NCBI RefSeq assembly: GCF_001625215.2
Contig: NC_030381.2
Location: forward strand, 42,034,689-42,098,688
DNA from: Daucus carota subsp. sativus
Taxonomy: Eukaryota > Streptophyta > Magnoliopsida > Apiales > Apiaceae
Direction of reading: 5' to 3'
Length of the DNA stretch: 64,000 nucleotides
The translations under genes and the position numbers were made by a program. The notes beneath the pieces were generated by a model, which saw nothing but the letters and a program-made list of their open reading frames with translations, searched no databases and was not told the origin of the DNA. Shown here in pieces: positions 1 through 12,378 of the stretch (its first letter is position 1; each line of letters opens with the position of its first letter).

Positions 1-1252
1 TAATCTACACTATTAAAAGAGTGTTACAAGCAAAATACATTGCCTAACCAAACAAATTACTGATACATACTTCAGTTTCACCATATCTTCTCTTCCCACT
101 TAAAATTACTTAATCATTTGTAACATGATTATTTTCAGAACATTATAGGATGACCGAATGATGAAAAACAGATTTTTAACTTGAGGTTCTCAAGATTTTA
201 TTTTATATTCCATATAACAAAAAGAACGACCTTTGGTAAGTACTCCCTCTGTCCCAGTCAATTGTATACGTTTCTTTTTCACTGCTCGACACGCTTTTTA
301 AGGCTCTTATTAAACATAGTTCCACAACTTATTTTTAAGATTTTCTTTTTTTGTATAAAAATATAAATGTTATACTTTTATACAAAAAAAGAAAATCTTA
401 AAAATAATTTACAGAAGTATACTATATCGAAGCGTTAAAGTCCGTGCCGCGCCCCCGTCCCCCAATGTATACTATTGACCGGGACGGAGGGAGTAACATT
501 TTCCGGATGTTCGAGAGTTTAAGGAGACATTCATCAGATGATGAGTACTCATGAGGAATGAGGATAACTGCAAGACCTATCACCTAAACTTTCCACGAAG
601 TAAGTTTCTCAGGATATTATGTAATCACTTGTGTTTAGTTTTGTTTAATATTATTAACTTGTAATTATTTTGTTTAGTTTGGCAATTTTTTTTTATCTAT
701 TTTTATACATTTATCATCCTGAAACTTATGCTGATTGTGGCCATTCGTTATAGATGAGAATTAAAAGAGATATCGAAGTAAAGTAGTTTTGATCCTTTGT
801 TCATAAATAAAAGATAAATTTTAATTTATGTATTTAAATATTTTTTTTATATTTATAGTTTATCAGGTTAATAAATTATTATTCTAATAATAATATATTA
901 TAATCTTATTTTAAAATAATATTTTAGATTTTTATAAAATCAAAATTAAAAATAAAAATAATTTATAAAATTGTGTGTTCATATTCTGTTTATAATCGAG
1001 ACATCCAATTTAAAACCAACAGTACAGTAAGATCCAAACTATGCTCACAGTCGCAGACCGGTTTAAATTTCAAATTACTGTGTGGTCCTGTGAAAATAAA
1101 ATTTGCAGAGTGTTCATTTCATTTCCTAAAACACCCCTGCTTTCTCTAGAAAATTCTCACCTTTTAACCTTTCCCGGCCCACCAGTCTCTGTGTCCACTC
1201 TTCAGTTGACAGCTCACCACCACCTTGCCATTCCCATAATAATACATCCCCA
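1..1252. other. AT-rich upstream region of the aquaporin gene
   Basis: No supported gene. The stretch is AT-rich and holds one Stowaway-type MITE (243-493, listed separately). The rest, up to the TATA-like box at 1253, is best read as distal and proximal promoter of the PIP2 gene. An open frame from 1041 simply runs into aquaporin exon 1 in the same frame; its upstream part does not look like aquaporin and lies before the likely transcription start. Confidence 0.6.
243..493. mobile_element. Stowaway-type MITE (family A)
   Basis: The terminal inverted repeats read CTCCCTCTGTCCC at the left and GGGACGGAGGGAG at the right, the standard Stowaway (Tc1/mariner) ends. TA dinucleotides flank both sides (241-242 and 494-495), the expected target duplication. 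The interior is itself palindromic around position 370, so the element could fold into a long hairpin. Its sub-terminal sequence resembles the elements at 31052 and 62064. Confidence 0.9.
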
Positions 1253-1258
1253 TATAAA
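1253..1258 (+). promoter_or_regulatory. TATA box of the PIP2 gene
   Basis: TATAAA lies 94 bases before the aquaporin ATG. This allows a start of transcription near 1285 and a 5' UTR of about 60 bases, which is rich in AG repeats and contains no ATG. Position and sequence support it; no transcript data are available. Confidence 0.55.
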
Positions 1259-1346
1259 CCCCAAGCTAGAAACCAAAGGCAGTTACAAAGCTCTAGAGAG
1301 AGAAACACAAAAAGAAGAAAGAAAGAATTGTAGAGAGAGAAACAAA

Positions 1347-2859
1347 ATGAAAGAAGTGAGTGAGGAAGGACAAGCTCATCACCATGGAAAAGACTATGTG
1401 GACCCACCGCCAGCTCCTCTTCTTGACATGGGTGAACTCAAGCTCTGGTCTTTTTACAGAGCTCTTATAGCTGAGTTCATAGCCACTCTCCTGTTTCTTT
1501 ACATAACTGTAGCCACTGTCATTGGCCACAAAAAGCAGACTGATCCATGTGGTGGCGTTGGGCTTCTTGGCATTTCATGGGCTTTTGGTGGCATGATTTT
1601 CGTCCTTGTGTACTGCACTGCTGGGATCTCTGGTAAGCTAAACGAAATTCTGAAAAATACCCAATTTATAGTTTTAGAAACCCAGAAAACCCTTTTAATT
1701 TCTTGCCAAAATGTTCAAGTTTGTGGTTTCTTGATTTTCCGGTGGCATGTCTTATAGTCTTGTTCCTGCATCGTGAGATCTACAGTGACCAAAACAAAAA
1801 TGTAAAAATACAACCCATTTCATGGTTTCAAAACCCCAGAAAACCCTTTTAATCTCTTGAAAACATTTTCATGTTTTGATTTTTATGTTTTTTTTCAGGT
1901 GGTCACATTAACCCTGCGGTGACTTTTGGCTTGTTCTTGGCACGAAAGGTGTCACTACTGAGAGCCGTTGCTTACATGGCAGCACAGTGTCTGGGTGCTA
2001 TCTGTGGTGTTGGGTTAGTGAAAGCTTTCATGAAGACCGAGTTCAACTCACTGGGCGGTGGAGCTAACTCGGTTGCACCCGGTTACAACAAGGGTACTGC
2101 TCTAGGTGCTGAAATTATTGGAACTTTTGTGCTGGTCTACACTGTGTTCTCTGCTACTGACCCAAAAAGAAGTGCTCGTGACTCTCACGTGCCTGTAAGT
2201 AGATAACTCTTTACTTTTTTTAAGCAATGTAACGTTTCAATATACATACATATATATCAGCTTCTTTGTTATTGTTTGGCATATAATTCAACTTTTTGTC
2301 ATAAAGGTAAGTGAGTCGGTTCATGATTTTGTCCCTTTGCCATAAATTACATCCTTATTTGTTACTCTATTATTAGAAAAATGGTCTGGCTTGGGTAAAT
2401 GAATGACAATGTCATGATCTACGCAGGTTCTGGCTCCGTTGCCCATCGGGTTTGCTGTTTTCATGGTTCATCTGGCCACTATTCCCGTCACCGGTACCGG
2501 TATCAACCCGGCCAGGAGTTTCGGTGCTGCTGTTATTTACAACAACGAGAAAATCTGGGATGACCATGTAAGTTGCATGCCAATATTTTTTTAACTGAGT
2601 TAAATGGATAAGAACGAAATTCTAATACATTTTCACATTAAAATCTCTCGAATTGTATTTACATTTTGCTAGTTATATCTAGCTAGTTTGGTAAAGGTTG
2701 TTGTTTGTATGCTAACATATGAAATTATGTGGTGGACAGTGGATCTTTTGGGTTGGACCATTTGTGGGAGCGCTTGCCGCAGCAGCATACCATCAGTATA
2801 TATTGAGAGCTGCAGCTATTAAAGCTTTGGGATCATTCCGTAGCAACCCCACAAACTGA
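1347..2859 (+). CDS. PIP2: Plasma membrane aquaporin, PIP2 subfamily
   Basis: Four coding exons: 1347-1632, 1899-2194, 2427-2567 and 2740-2859, all GT-AG and in frame, giving 280 residues, the usual PIP2 length. PIP2 proteins form tetrameric water channels (some also pass H2O2 or CO2) in the plasma membrane. The two NPA boxes are at residues 100-102 (HINPAVTFG) and 221-223 (GINPARSFG). The narrow His and Arg filter positions are present (VHLATIP and NPAR), as is the PIP-type N-terminal stretch [20 protein letters not shown]. The short N-terminus and the C-terminal SFRSN phosphorylation site argue for PIP2 rather than PIP1. The start is the first ATG after the TATA box. The exact PIP2 paralogue cannot be named. 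Confidence 0.95.
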
Positions 2860-4399
2860 GAAGCACCATTACAAGCATGGAAAAGACTCTGAGAATCTTT
2901 GCATGTTATCATATTTATTTTAGTGTGTGTGTGTGTGAACTTTGAACTATGAAGGGACTATGAGTTTGCTATTCTTAATTAAAATTTGAAATAGTTGAAT
3001 CTTTTGTTACTAGCTTTGGCTGTGTATTTGGTAGGAGTAGTAATGGATAGTGGTGTTGTTTCTTTCACTTTCTGCATTGTGTACTATCTATCCCCCCTGT
3101 CTCATTGTCTTTAATGGTATTCAGAACTCTGTGGTCTTTTGTTTTTACCCTGTGCTTTCTCTGTCTTGTTATTTTACCAATTCACACGAGAAAGTTACTG
3201 TTTGTGGCTTCACTTGCCACCCCCATTGGCCAGCATCAGATTGATTGACAAATGGTATTATAATCTAGGCAACACCTTAAAATTTGGCCCTTGATTTGAT
3301 GATTTCTACTGCATGTGACACAACATTGCAGCCAGCACAAAGCCACTAATGTGCAAACATTATTATTGCTTAGACTTATCTCATCAGGTGTTGGTGAAAT
3401 TTTATTAGGTGAACTTGAAGATATAGTGATAGGGGTCCTCAACCTGAAGCCCATTATTGTGAATAGTTTCTTCCTTAGAATTTGTAAGTATCATGTACAT
3501 ACAAGGCATCCAATGGGAGCAGGACACGTGTCCCCTGAAAAACCAAAGATGCCTCGTGATCATCTGGGGTCACGGGGGATTTGTGTTACGGAATTTGCTG
3601 GAATCACAAGTGTTTGTTCATCTTTTTGAATGAAAGACAGGCCACCCTAAATGAGAATAAAGGAAAAGATATAATTGCAAACGGGAATAAAGATAAAATG
3701 GCCATTAGTGTCATCTCATTGCTTTGCATAGAAGATTGTAGAGTTATTGAAGATAACAAGGTTGCTTTGTCAATGAAAGCTGCATGAGCTCTAAAGCTAA
3801 GCGAAAGAAAAGGCCTACCTAACTCAGCATTTGCTTGCTTTTGGTACCAAGTAAAATGTGACCCTGTGATTCAACAAGGAAGCTTACAGGTTCTTAAAGA
3901 GAGAAGAAACAGAGTTGAAAGGGAAAAAATAATAAAGGAAAAGAATTATGGACTTTTTTTCGCTTTCTTTTTAAGAAAACATGATCAGATTGGAAATGTA
4001 TATCACACACTTCTGTGTTCCACCCTCTTTCCCTGCACAGTTACAGGGACAGTGCAACCACAATCTCCGTGTGCTCCGTTAGGATTTTAGTACATCATGT
4101 GAACTTACATAACAAGAAACATGCTTCATCGACGGATACAGAACAAGTTTTAACAAGTGTGATAATAGACAAAGAACCCGAAGTAGCTTCCAAGTTAACG
4201 CAGACTGCATTAAGCCACTGCGCTTCTTGCTTAAATGCAGTCTCAAGTCTCAAGTCTGAGGCAAAACAATTTGATGCAACTGAAACAGCATATTCATCGT
4301 TGAAGAACTCGGATTGTTGTATATAATGCGATCGGCTATTGCAATTATAATTTTTACATTTAGGCAAGTCAGAACCACAGCCAAGCAACAGATTAGTGA
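2860..4399. other. 3' UTR of PIP2 and spacer
   Basis: The first 130 bases or so after the stop are probably PIP2 3' UTR, including a short GT repeat near 2922. Several small open frames follow, but none has recognisable protein features, splice context or clear codon bias. I see no gene here. Confidence 0.5.
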
Positions 4400-4726
4400 T
4401 TATTTCAAATTTAAGAACCAACTGCATTGCATTCCACGGACTCTTATGTGAGTGAAACTTAGCTTCATTCTTTGAGGCTCATGAAGCGGCATTTCATCAT
4501 CTTCTGGCCCTTTTGGCTCTGTATATTGGACCTCGGATCCCTCTCCCCCTTGAAGCGACTCCGGCCCAGCATTCGCCATCTTCTCCATTTCGACTACAAG
4601 GTCCACATCCCAGCCATGTTTGGAACTGTCAAAAGCCTTTCCCTCTCTGATCATTGAAACACAAGCCTCATATCCCATTTTAAAAGACATGGCAGTATAG
4701 ATGTTGAAAATAGTGTTGAAGGCCAT
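4400..4726 (-). CDS. Unrecognised ORF, possible gene fragment
   Basis: A 108-codon open frame starting at an ATG. The middle looks like real soluble protein: it is rich in charged residues with an acidic, proline-containing tail (for example VVEMEKMANAGPESL and PKGPEDDEMP), whereas the last 20 or so residues look like non-coding read-through. I do not recognise a family. It could be an exon of a larger gene, a decayed pseudogene or a chance frame. The ATG lies about 20 bases from a 13-bp inverted repeat (4746-4788). Confidence 0.3.
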   Translation of the reverse strand: MAFNTIFNIYTAMSFKMGYEACVSMIREGKAFDSSKHGWDVDLVVEMEKMANAGPESLQGGEGSEVQYTEPKGPEDDEMPLHEPQRMKLSFTHIRVRGMQCSWFLNLK

Positions 4727-4745
4727 TGTAAGGACTTTTTAACGT

Positions 4746-4788
4746 GGTCTTTGTAAGGCAGCTCTGGAGGTTCCTCCTTACAAAGACC
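4746..4788. repeat. 13-bp inverted repeat, potential hairpin
   Basis: GGTCTTTGTAAGG at 4746-4758 is the exact reverse complement of CCTTACAAAGACC at 4776-4788, separated by 17 bases. It sits just outside the start of the unknown minus-strand ORF. It may be a transposon footprint or a chance stem-loop; no function can be assigned. Confidence 0.6.
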
Positions 4789-7700
4789 GCGATAGCTGCC
4801 TCTCTAGCTTGAAGATACGGCTGGTCTTGGCTGAATAATCAGAATAATCAGATATTTGAGATCAGATCACAATATAAATTGTGATACCTCTCAACAGCCA
4901 AACCAAATTATAATCAAAAGAGATGAGATACTTTAAAATCGTAAAACAAAGATGAATCAAGTTACTAAAGATCTCACTTAAGCTTCCGGTCATAATGATT
5001 TTTAGGACCGTTAACAAACAAATCTGAGCCGAACTTGTTCTTTTATAGAATGAATCAAGTCGAGACAGACTTTTTAATTGCATAAAAGCTAATAATACAT
5101 GAGTCGAGCGGTGCTTATTTACGAAGAGGCACTCTTAAAGAATTCTCAGGCTGTTGTTTAGATCCTTTGTTGCCAGAGGTATATGTTGCCTTTGCGCTTT
5201 GCTACCTTAATTTGATGTTGACAGTCAGCTTGTAATTCCAAACAAAATGTCATTGGCAACAATGTTAATTCACATATATGCAAGTCCTAATTTCAACATA
5301 TGTACTTCTTCATTCTTGCAGTCAAAAAGTGAAAATATGAAAAGCCAGGAACTTTTAACTCACAATACCTTTCAAGTTATAACTCAACTTTACCATCAAG
5401 CTAATACAAAGCTAAAAAACTTACCTCCAAATTGTATCTCCTACTAAACACTGATTGCGTACAATATTTCAAGTTCAGCCACGTCCATGATTACAAAACT
5501 GAAGGAGATTAAGGTAAACGACATAAGAAAGGAGAACAATAGGATCCAGAGCTTCAGATTTCACTACACACTTAAAAATCAACTTCCAGATAATACAGCA
5601 TTGACAGAACCTGCAATTTTCCACAATCAGCAAATCAGCCAAGGTTTAAACAAGAATGTACACTTGTCCTAATCTATTTGTAGTATATTAGAAATCGTCA
5701 CAAAGGATGACAAGTGCATCAACAGTGTGCACGTATAAAACTGACTAATTGGTTCACCTGGCACTGCAGATGTCGTAGTTTGACTTGATGGCACTGCAGC
5801 AACCTGTACCCTGCTAATTAAGATAACTTGAGTACTTAACAAACTACAAAACACAGTTATCGGATAAAATACAACAATGTAATATATTGGGGAGCTAATA
5901 TGGAGATTATATAAATAACAATCTTCAGTCAAAATACAGTATGTTCTTTTTCTCATTTCTGTTAAAGAAAAAAAATACCTAAACACTGGACAGAATTATT
6001 TTGAGGACATCAAAACTTTTAATATAATCTTTATAGAGTCAATAAGGCAGAAATTGAATAGCACGCAAACAACCTCACAGCACAGGGCCCCGAAATCTGG
6101 AGGGCCTCCAATATTCAAGCCCATAATATTTATACAAATATGTAAGCGACTTAACTTTTTATTGTATGTTGATTAAAATCCCTAATTTATATTTCTTTCT
6201 TTTCCGTTGGCTGATTGCCATTAATATTATCACTATATATAAATTTATAGTATATATTCTTATGTTAGCGTTTCATTTTGAATTTAATTATTATTTATTA
6301 AATTGTTTTTTGAGCCTTTTGTATGGATTTGTTACATTATTCTTAGTGGATAATTAATATATAATCTTCATTTTTTGTCACAGATAATATACTATAACTA
6401 TTACTTATTTTTCCCCGTGTTTTATAAATATATATATTAATATAAATAAAATTAATTGTTTAATTTTGCACAGGACCACCCAAATTATTGAACCAGGCCT
6501 GCCAGAAATGTACTCTATTCCCTCTACCATCTGCATGGGCATCTCGGCTATGACTATAAAGCACCACATCAAGCTCACGTCTCACAGACTAGTACTATAG
6601 TTGGTAAAGTTTAGGGGGACATTCTATGTAGATTAAAACTGCCTATAATGCTCCAGACTGAAGTTTGATCCATGCAGTTATTCCAGAAGGAAAATATATT
6701 TTTGATGACATTGTAATAAAAACAATTTCAAGATTATCAATACAGAATATGAATACAGAAAACAAGATAAAAGACTATATATACAGAAGTTCACTTAGCA
6801 AGGAACTATTAATCACTTGCTAAGAGTTAATTATCTACAATGACCAGAAAGAATAAGATCTTCAAGACACAAATCACAATGTTTAAATGCCATAAAGCAA
6901 AGCATGGTGATATATGATCAAATAATCTCCTTAAAAATTGCTAAACTTGGGACCATCCTCCTATTAAAGCTCAAGTATGAATAACTTTACAAACTTCCTA
7001 TGCAAATCATATACAACTAGGCATTAATTCCTCAAACTTTAGGCTTCTGTCGTACATGGCACAGTATATTCAATACCTGACACAAATTAGAGACACCATT
7101 TATGACCCAAAGTATTTTAAGCTATACATACATAGTATATGTTTCTGTTTCTGTTACACAATTTGCGCATAACAATTTTCAGGATCGACAAGACTACAAT
7201 ATTTTAACTTTAATTAATAAAATGATGTGTTATTAATACAGTCAATAAACTAACTGTCCCATTTGCCAAAAATTAACATTTTTCAAATGAAACAAACTCA
7301 GTGATAACCCAAACTTCAATGCTTATAGCAAGACATCCTATGAAAGGAACATGATGCCATAACATGAAATCACAGCCCGATCATGATATTCTTTCTCCAT
7401 ATCTGAATAAAAGTCTATAAAGTCATAGGGTGTTTTGTTTTCATGTCAAGCACTACTACCCCTAAAATATTCCAACTCTACAATGCAAATTCTGAAATGA
7501 CAAAACTTTTTCTAAAAGGGACTCCATTCTCTTCACTAGAATAAGTGAACCTTTAACCTCAAATGTTTTATTATTTCTCATATTCCAATATGTTTATCTA
7601 GAGTCTTTATGACACTGAAAGAAAGGGAGAAAAATGTATGATCGCCGAACTTCATTCCAAAAATATCTCACTCACCAATAATTCAAAGCTATGAGCTGAT

Positions 7701-8348
7701 GAATCTGATTACGATACCTATATATTAAGTAAGAGTATATCTACCTAGTGATCAAGTCCAGTTAGTATTATGGTTTTATTTTCAAAGACATAAATGATAA
7801 ACATATACTTCTTATGTCCCATTTATTTAGCCCCTTAAAATTCCATGGTCAAACTTAACAAATGCTGTGGTTTCTTTTATACAACCAAAAATTGATCTGG
7901 GAGAGAAAATAAAACGAAGTCACCTACAACATAGTATTTAACGCTTTAGCACCCAGAGACGCCATTCTTGTGAATCATTAAACAATTGGATTAAGACCGT
8001 ACAGCATGGAAATTCAAAAGAGAGCATGAATTCCTAGACTTATTTCAAAAGTGAAAAACACTGGATTTGGTACAGTAGGTGACCAACGAAGCATCAGATC
8101 TGCTTTATAGACAAGTCGTTTACTCTCAAGTCCTTGGCTTCCAAAAGAGCAGAGCCATAGCAACAAACTTACATCCCATAAAACCACTCCTTTGTATTCA
8201 TAGCATAAAATAGAATACTCTCCTTGAATTTTCTATGATTATTTCATCAGTGACAAGAAAGAAAAAACTATTGCAGTTCGTTTTGGAGGATTGACAGTTA
8301 TAACAAACTTTCTGACACTGTAGGAGTACTAAAAGAGGGAAAAAGATC
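4789..8348. other. Long spacer with no supported gene
   Basis: AT-rich sequence with no convincing coding region. Two items stand out. A minus-strand open segment at 5810-5669 has a splice acceptor and could be an alternative last exon of the dsRNA-binding gene (see findings). The stretch 6080-6505 has GGCC-rich ends (near 6083 and 6510) and an AT-rich core, resembling a decayed hAT-like insertion, but I found no target duplication. Confidence 0.45.
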
Positions 8349-11300
8349 TTACTGAGCATTAATTCCGACTTCATGCTTAGCTTTCTTAGCCTTGCGCTTT
8401 CTCTTTTTCGAAGATGTTGAGCCAACAATCAGTGGTTCCACATTTGAAGGCACAATTAAAGTTGTAGTAGCACTAGCCTCAACAAGGGAGACGGATTTTG
8501 CTGTAACACTAGACGAATTCCCAGTGCAAGGCTCCTGAGAAGCTCCCTTAAGCATGTTATCATTCGGCACAACTTCGAGCTCATTCCCTTTACTTGAACT
8601 GGTGCGTATATTATATCCTGTATGTATCCCCGCAGGCATACCCACATTCTGAGTGTTGCATGAATTCTGAACTTTACCCTTTGCAGGGCAAAGCATCTTT
8701 TCTTTTGACTTGATAATCTTAGAAATAACATTGTGTGCATCAGAATCTGCACATGTATGAAACGAAATAACCACTTTACATTATTGAACCATAAAGCCTT
8801 ACAAAAAAAGAATAGCACAATATATTTTGTTCGGCTGAGTCTTTCTAAAGTAAAAGGTTACAACTTTATATAAATTTTAAGTACCTAAAATAGACAGGAT
8901 AACAGCACGCGCTGCCAAGTGCTGAGACTGTTTCTTGTTCCTGCCTTTGTCCCCAACATATTGTTTGCCATTAAATGTCAAAGATGAAACAAATGCTAAA
9001 TCTGAACCATCTGCTTTCTCTGTTTTATAACTAGGGTTCTCTGCATTTATCTTATCTGCATACTCTTTAAGAATTGCTTTGCAAGAGGAGAGCTCCTGGT
9101 AAATAAGAAAAACTACATAAGTTAAAAATTCTATCAAATGAAAGGTTTCCCAATTATTTATATTAATCAACGATAAACTACAAATAAAGTTGGAGTAGCA
9201 CTAGCCTCAACAAGGAAAACAGGTTTTGCTGAAACACCAGAAGAACTCTTAGTGCTGGGATCTCGAGTAGCTGTCTTGAGCATGCAGTCACTCAGCACAA
9301 CTTCTAGCTCATTCCCTTTACTTGAACTGGTGCCAACATCACATCCTGTCTGTATCCTCGCAGGCATACCCATATTATAAGCGTTGCATGGATTCTGAAC
9401 TTTACCCCTCGAAGGGCAAAGCATCTGTTCTTTTGACTTGATGATCTTAGAAATAACTTCGGGTGCATCAGAATCTGAACATGTATGAAACAGTTATCAC
9501 CACTCACATCATTGAACCATGAAGTCTCACAAAGAAAGAATAGCACGAGATAATGTGGTCGACCGAGTCTTTCTAAAGTACAACGTTTACAACTTTAAAT
9601 GGAGTTCAAGTACCTAAAATAGACAGAATAACAGCACGTGCTGCCAAATGCTGAGACTCTTTCTTGTTCCTTCCTTCGTCTCCAACATATAGCTTGCCAT
9701 TAAAAGATAAGGATGAAATAAATGTTGAATTTGAACCATTTGCTTTCTCCGTTCTATAATTAGGATTCTCAACATTGATCTTGTCTGCATACTCTTTGAG
9801 AATTGCTTTGCAAGAGGAGAGCTCCTGGTAATAAGAACAGTAAGAACAATAGAAAAAGTGCACTACAACTATTGAAGTTAAAATTTTATCAAATGTAGAT
9901 TTCTAAAGCAAATAACTTGATTAATATGTCAATGAAATACAACTCTCATCGTCCATGCTATTAAACATTACTAAAACAATGTTAAAAACAGTGGAAATAA
10001 TGGAACAAGAACAACCAGACCTTTTATATATAATTAGCCTCAACGACCGGAAATCTTATTAATTTATCGAGCTTAATATTAAAATGTCATTATCATGCCA
10101 GGACCAATAAATTATCAATCTAGCAATTACTAATTTATGAAAGTTCTACTGATACTGAAGCAAAATCCTACACCTTGATATATTTCATTGTGGTTCAATA
10201 CAATTATATATAATTATATAAATGCTGATGCAATCTACATAGATAATATGAGTTATAATCTGTAATGGTACTGAACAACTGATACATATGATTATAATGA
10301 TGATATCTTGGCTTCTCTAACCCCCTTTTCTAAACTTGATTTGATAATAAATTATGTTAAGTTACATGACTAATACGTAAATGATAAGATCTCCAGTTGC
10401 GTATGTTCATCTACTGCCAGCATATCTCTTGAACATCGCGGTCCCAGCTAAAGAGCCAGCACATTTCTTAGTGCCGCCCGGGCCAACAACTTAACATAGT
10501 TATCAGAATTTCAGTAAGGCGCAAAATGCAGCGGATTGTAGCTGCAGCTTGCGAACAGTTTTCCATTCTGTACCTGCTTTTACTTAATACTGACAGCAGT
10601 AACACTCTACAGGTGTTACTATTACCTGAGAGCCAAGAAACTTAAAAATTGGTTATAATTACATAACAAGCCAAAGCAGCATAGAATTTCCTTCTACCAT
10701 TACCCCATGATGCATGATTACAATTTCTTATAAAACTCATATATTCAATATTTCATTTTTAACCGAGGTTCACAGCTCCTGGCTTCCCACTCATCCTATG
10801 GTCACAACTTCTATTGTATTTTTTTTCTATTATATCAATATTTAATATTCTGTGCTACAAACCTCAATACTTATGTTACCCATCTCTTCTTATTCTTCAA
10901 TTAATTCCCCATCACTTTAATAAAGTGCGATGTTCTTTGAGATTAAGCTCCTGGAGGTCTATCCTCCATTATAATTAACAGCTGGTTAAGCATTATCATA
11001 TATTATTTATAAGACAAAATTTAAAAAACAATATAAAATTAAGTTTTGCTCCTAACAAGTTGCTAGAGCTTTAGCTTGTATATTTAGGTTTGGACTACTA
11101 GACTGTGAAGTGTTCTGTTGCAGCATAAAATATCAGATTCAGTTCTCACATCCATGCCCCTGATGTGGGTAGAAGAAAGGATATGCAAGAAGAAAACATG
11201 CATACCTTGATATCTTCTCCGTTACGAACACGGAGTGGGGAAGTGTCAGCAGTCTCTTCTGATTTTTGAGACGGTTCACCGCAAAGGCAGTCCAACTCTT

Positions 11301-12378
11301 TGTTTTCAGTTGTCTTTTCGAGTGGATGTGTCTCGTCAGGTGTAGAGTCGGGCATGTCATGGAACTGGGTAGTACCAGCATTACTAGTTCCAGCAGCTTT
11401 AAGAGCCTCAACTTTTGCCTTGACCTTCTCGAACAACTCTTCTAAATCCTTAAATATTGGATCTTGAATCTGAGGCAATGAATCAAGTTTCATACTCTGC
11501 AATACATAATAACCATATTGTTAGCCAAAATTTTTATATCAAATATTATCAATTTGCAATGAGCACAAGACATTACAAAACAATAGATAACGTCACAATC
11601 CTCTCATACTACATTATACCACAATTACAGATAGGTACTTGCTTGTCACTGTTGAACCCTAACAATGATGAACATAAAGTGCGCATTAAACATTTATATT
11701 CGCCTAAATAATCAAATTCGAAAGGGCTACACTAAAATGGTTAAAGTACTTAATAACAACTCAAGGTTTCGGAGCTAACAAGTCCGCGAAAAATGCTTTT
11801 GGATTGTTGGGAGTAATACAATTACATGTAAAGAAAAAAAAAAACACATCATCTAGCTAATTCCCCTCAATTCTACATGCACCTAGCAAATTTTAATTTA
11901 CCATCTTGATTGAGCATAATCATGCAACAATGATACTCCCTCCGTCCCTTTTTACATGTCCATTTTGACTTTTGACCAGTCAAATTGACTTTATTTTGAC
12001 TGAACTTTACATGTATCAGATAATTGAGAAAAATAATAAAAATTATATCAATAGAAAGTACATTTAGTGTATTTTAATACGCAACTTTCAGATTTTAAAA
12101 ATAATGAGTAGATAATTTGTAATATTTAGTCAAAAATTGGTCAATTTGACTCCTCGAAATGCATAATGGACATGTAAAAAGGGACGGAGGGAGTAATAAA
12201 GAATGAATAATCAACCATTTTGAAACTCATAATCTTCACATGTACATAATTATTAATATCTACTGAAAATGGGAACAAAGAACAGAAGTACCTCGCACTC
12301 CGGAAGTGTGTGAATGTTGACAGCTTTCTTCATTTTCTTGTGTTTTAGTACAACACTAATGTTGTTGTCCTCGTTCAT
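8349..12378 (-). CDS. dsRNA-binding-domain protein with two tandem dsRBDs
   Basis: Six coding exons on the minus strand: 12378-12292, 11496-11206, 9824-9614, 9474-9182, 9095-8885 and 8746-8349. All have GT-AG borders and stay in phase, giving 496 residues. Two double-stranded RNA-binding domains lie at about residues 127-197 and 295-365. Each starts ELSSCKAILKEYADK and ends in the Lys-rich second helix (KKQSQHLAARAV or KKESQHLAARAV) that typically contacts RNA. A Ser/Thr-rich linker follows each, and the tail carries a basic stretch, KKRKRKAKKAK, probably a nuclear localisation signal. The plant DRB family acts with Dicer-like enzymes in small-RNA processing; this protein is only distantly similar, so a DRB-like role is inference. 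Exons 3-4 and 5-6 are a tandem duplication. A possible donor overlaps the stop, so the C-terminus may vary. Confidence 0.8.
8367..9824 (-). repeat. Tandem duplication of dsRBD and linker exons
   Basis: Unit 1 starts at 9824 and unit 2 at 9095, a period of 729 bases. Both dsRBD exons are exactly 211 bases and the introns after them are 139 and 138 bases. The linker exons share phrases such as SSSKGNELEVV and VEASAT. In unit 1 the linker exon ends at a splice donor after residues TLF, whereas in unit 2 it continues to the basic tail and stop. The left limit is approximate. Confidence 0.85.
11936..12193. mobile_element. Stowaway-type MITE (family B) in intron 1
   Basis: The ends are CTCCCTCCGTCCC and GGGACGGAGGGAG, extended by a longer inverted repeat (TTTTTACATGTCCA and its complement). 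TA lies on both sides (11934-11935 and 12194-12195). It sits in the first intron of the dsRNA-binding gene. Sub-terminal sequence (TTTGACCAGTCAAATTGAC) resembles the element at 61355. Confidence 0.92.

Noticed and set aside
1041..1346. Upstream in-frame extension of the aquaporin ORF
   Set aside because: It covers the TATA box and leader, and the added residues do not resemble any PIP N-terminus.
6080..6510. Possible hAT element with GGCC-rich ends
   Set aside because: The ends look transposon-like, but no matching inverted repeat or target duplication could be fixed, so it is mentioned only in the spacer entry.
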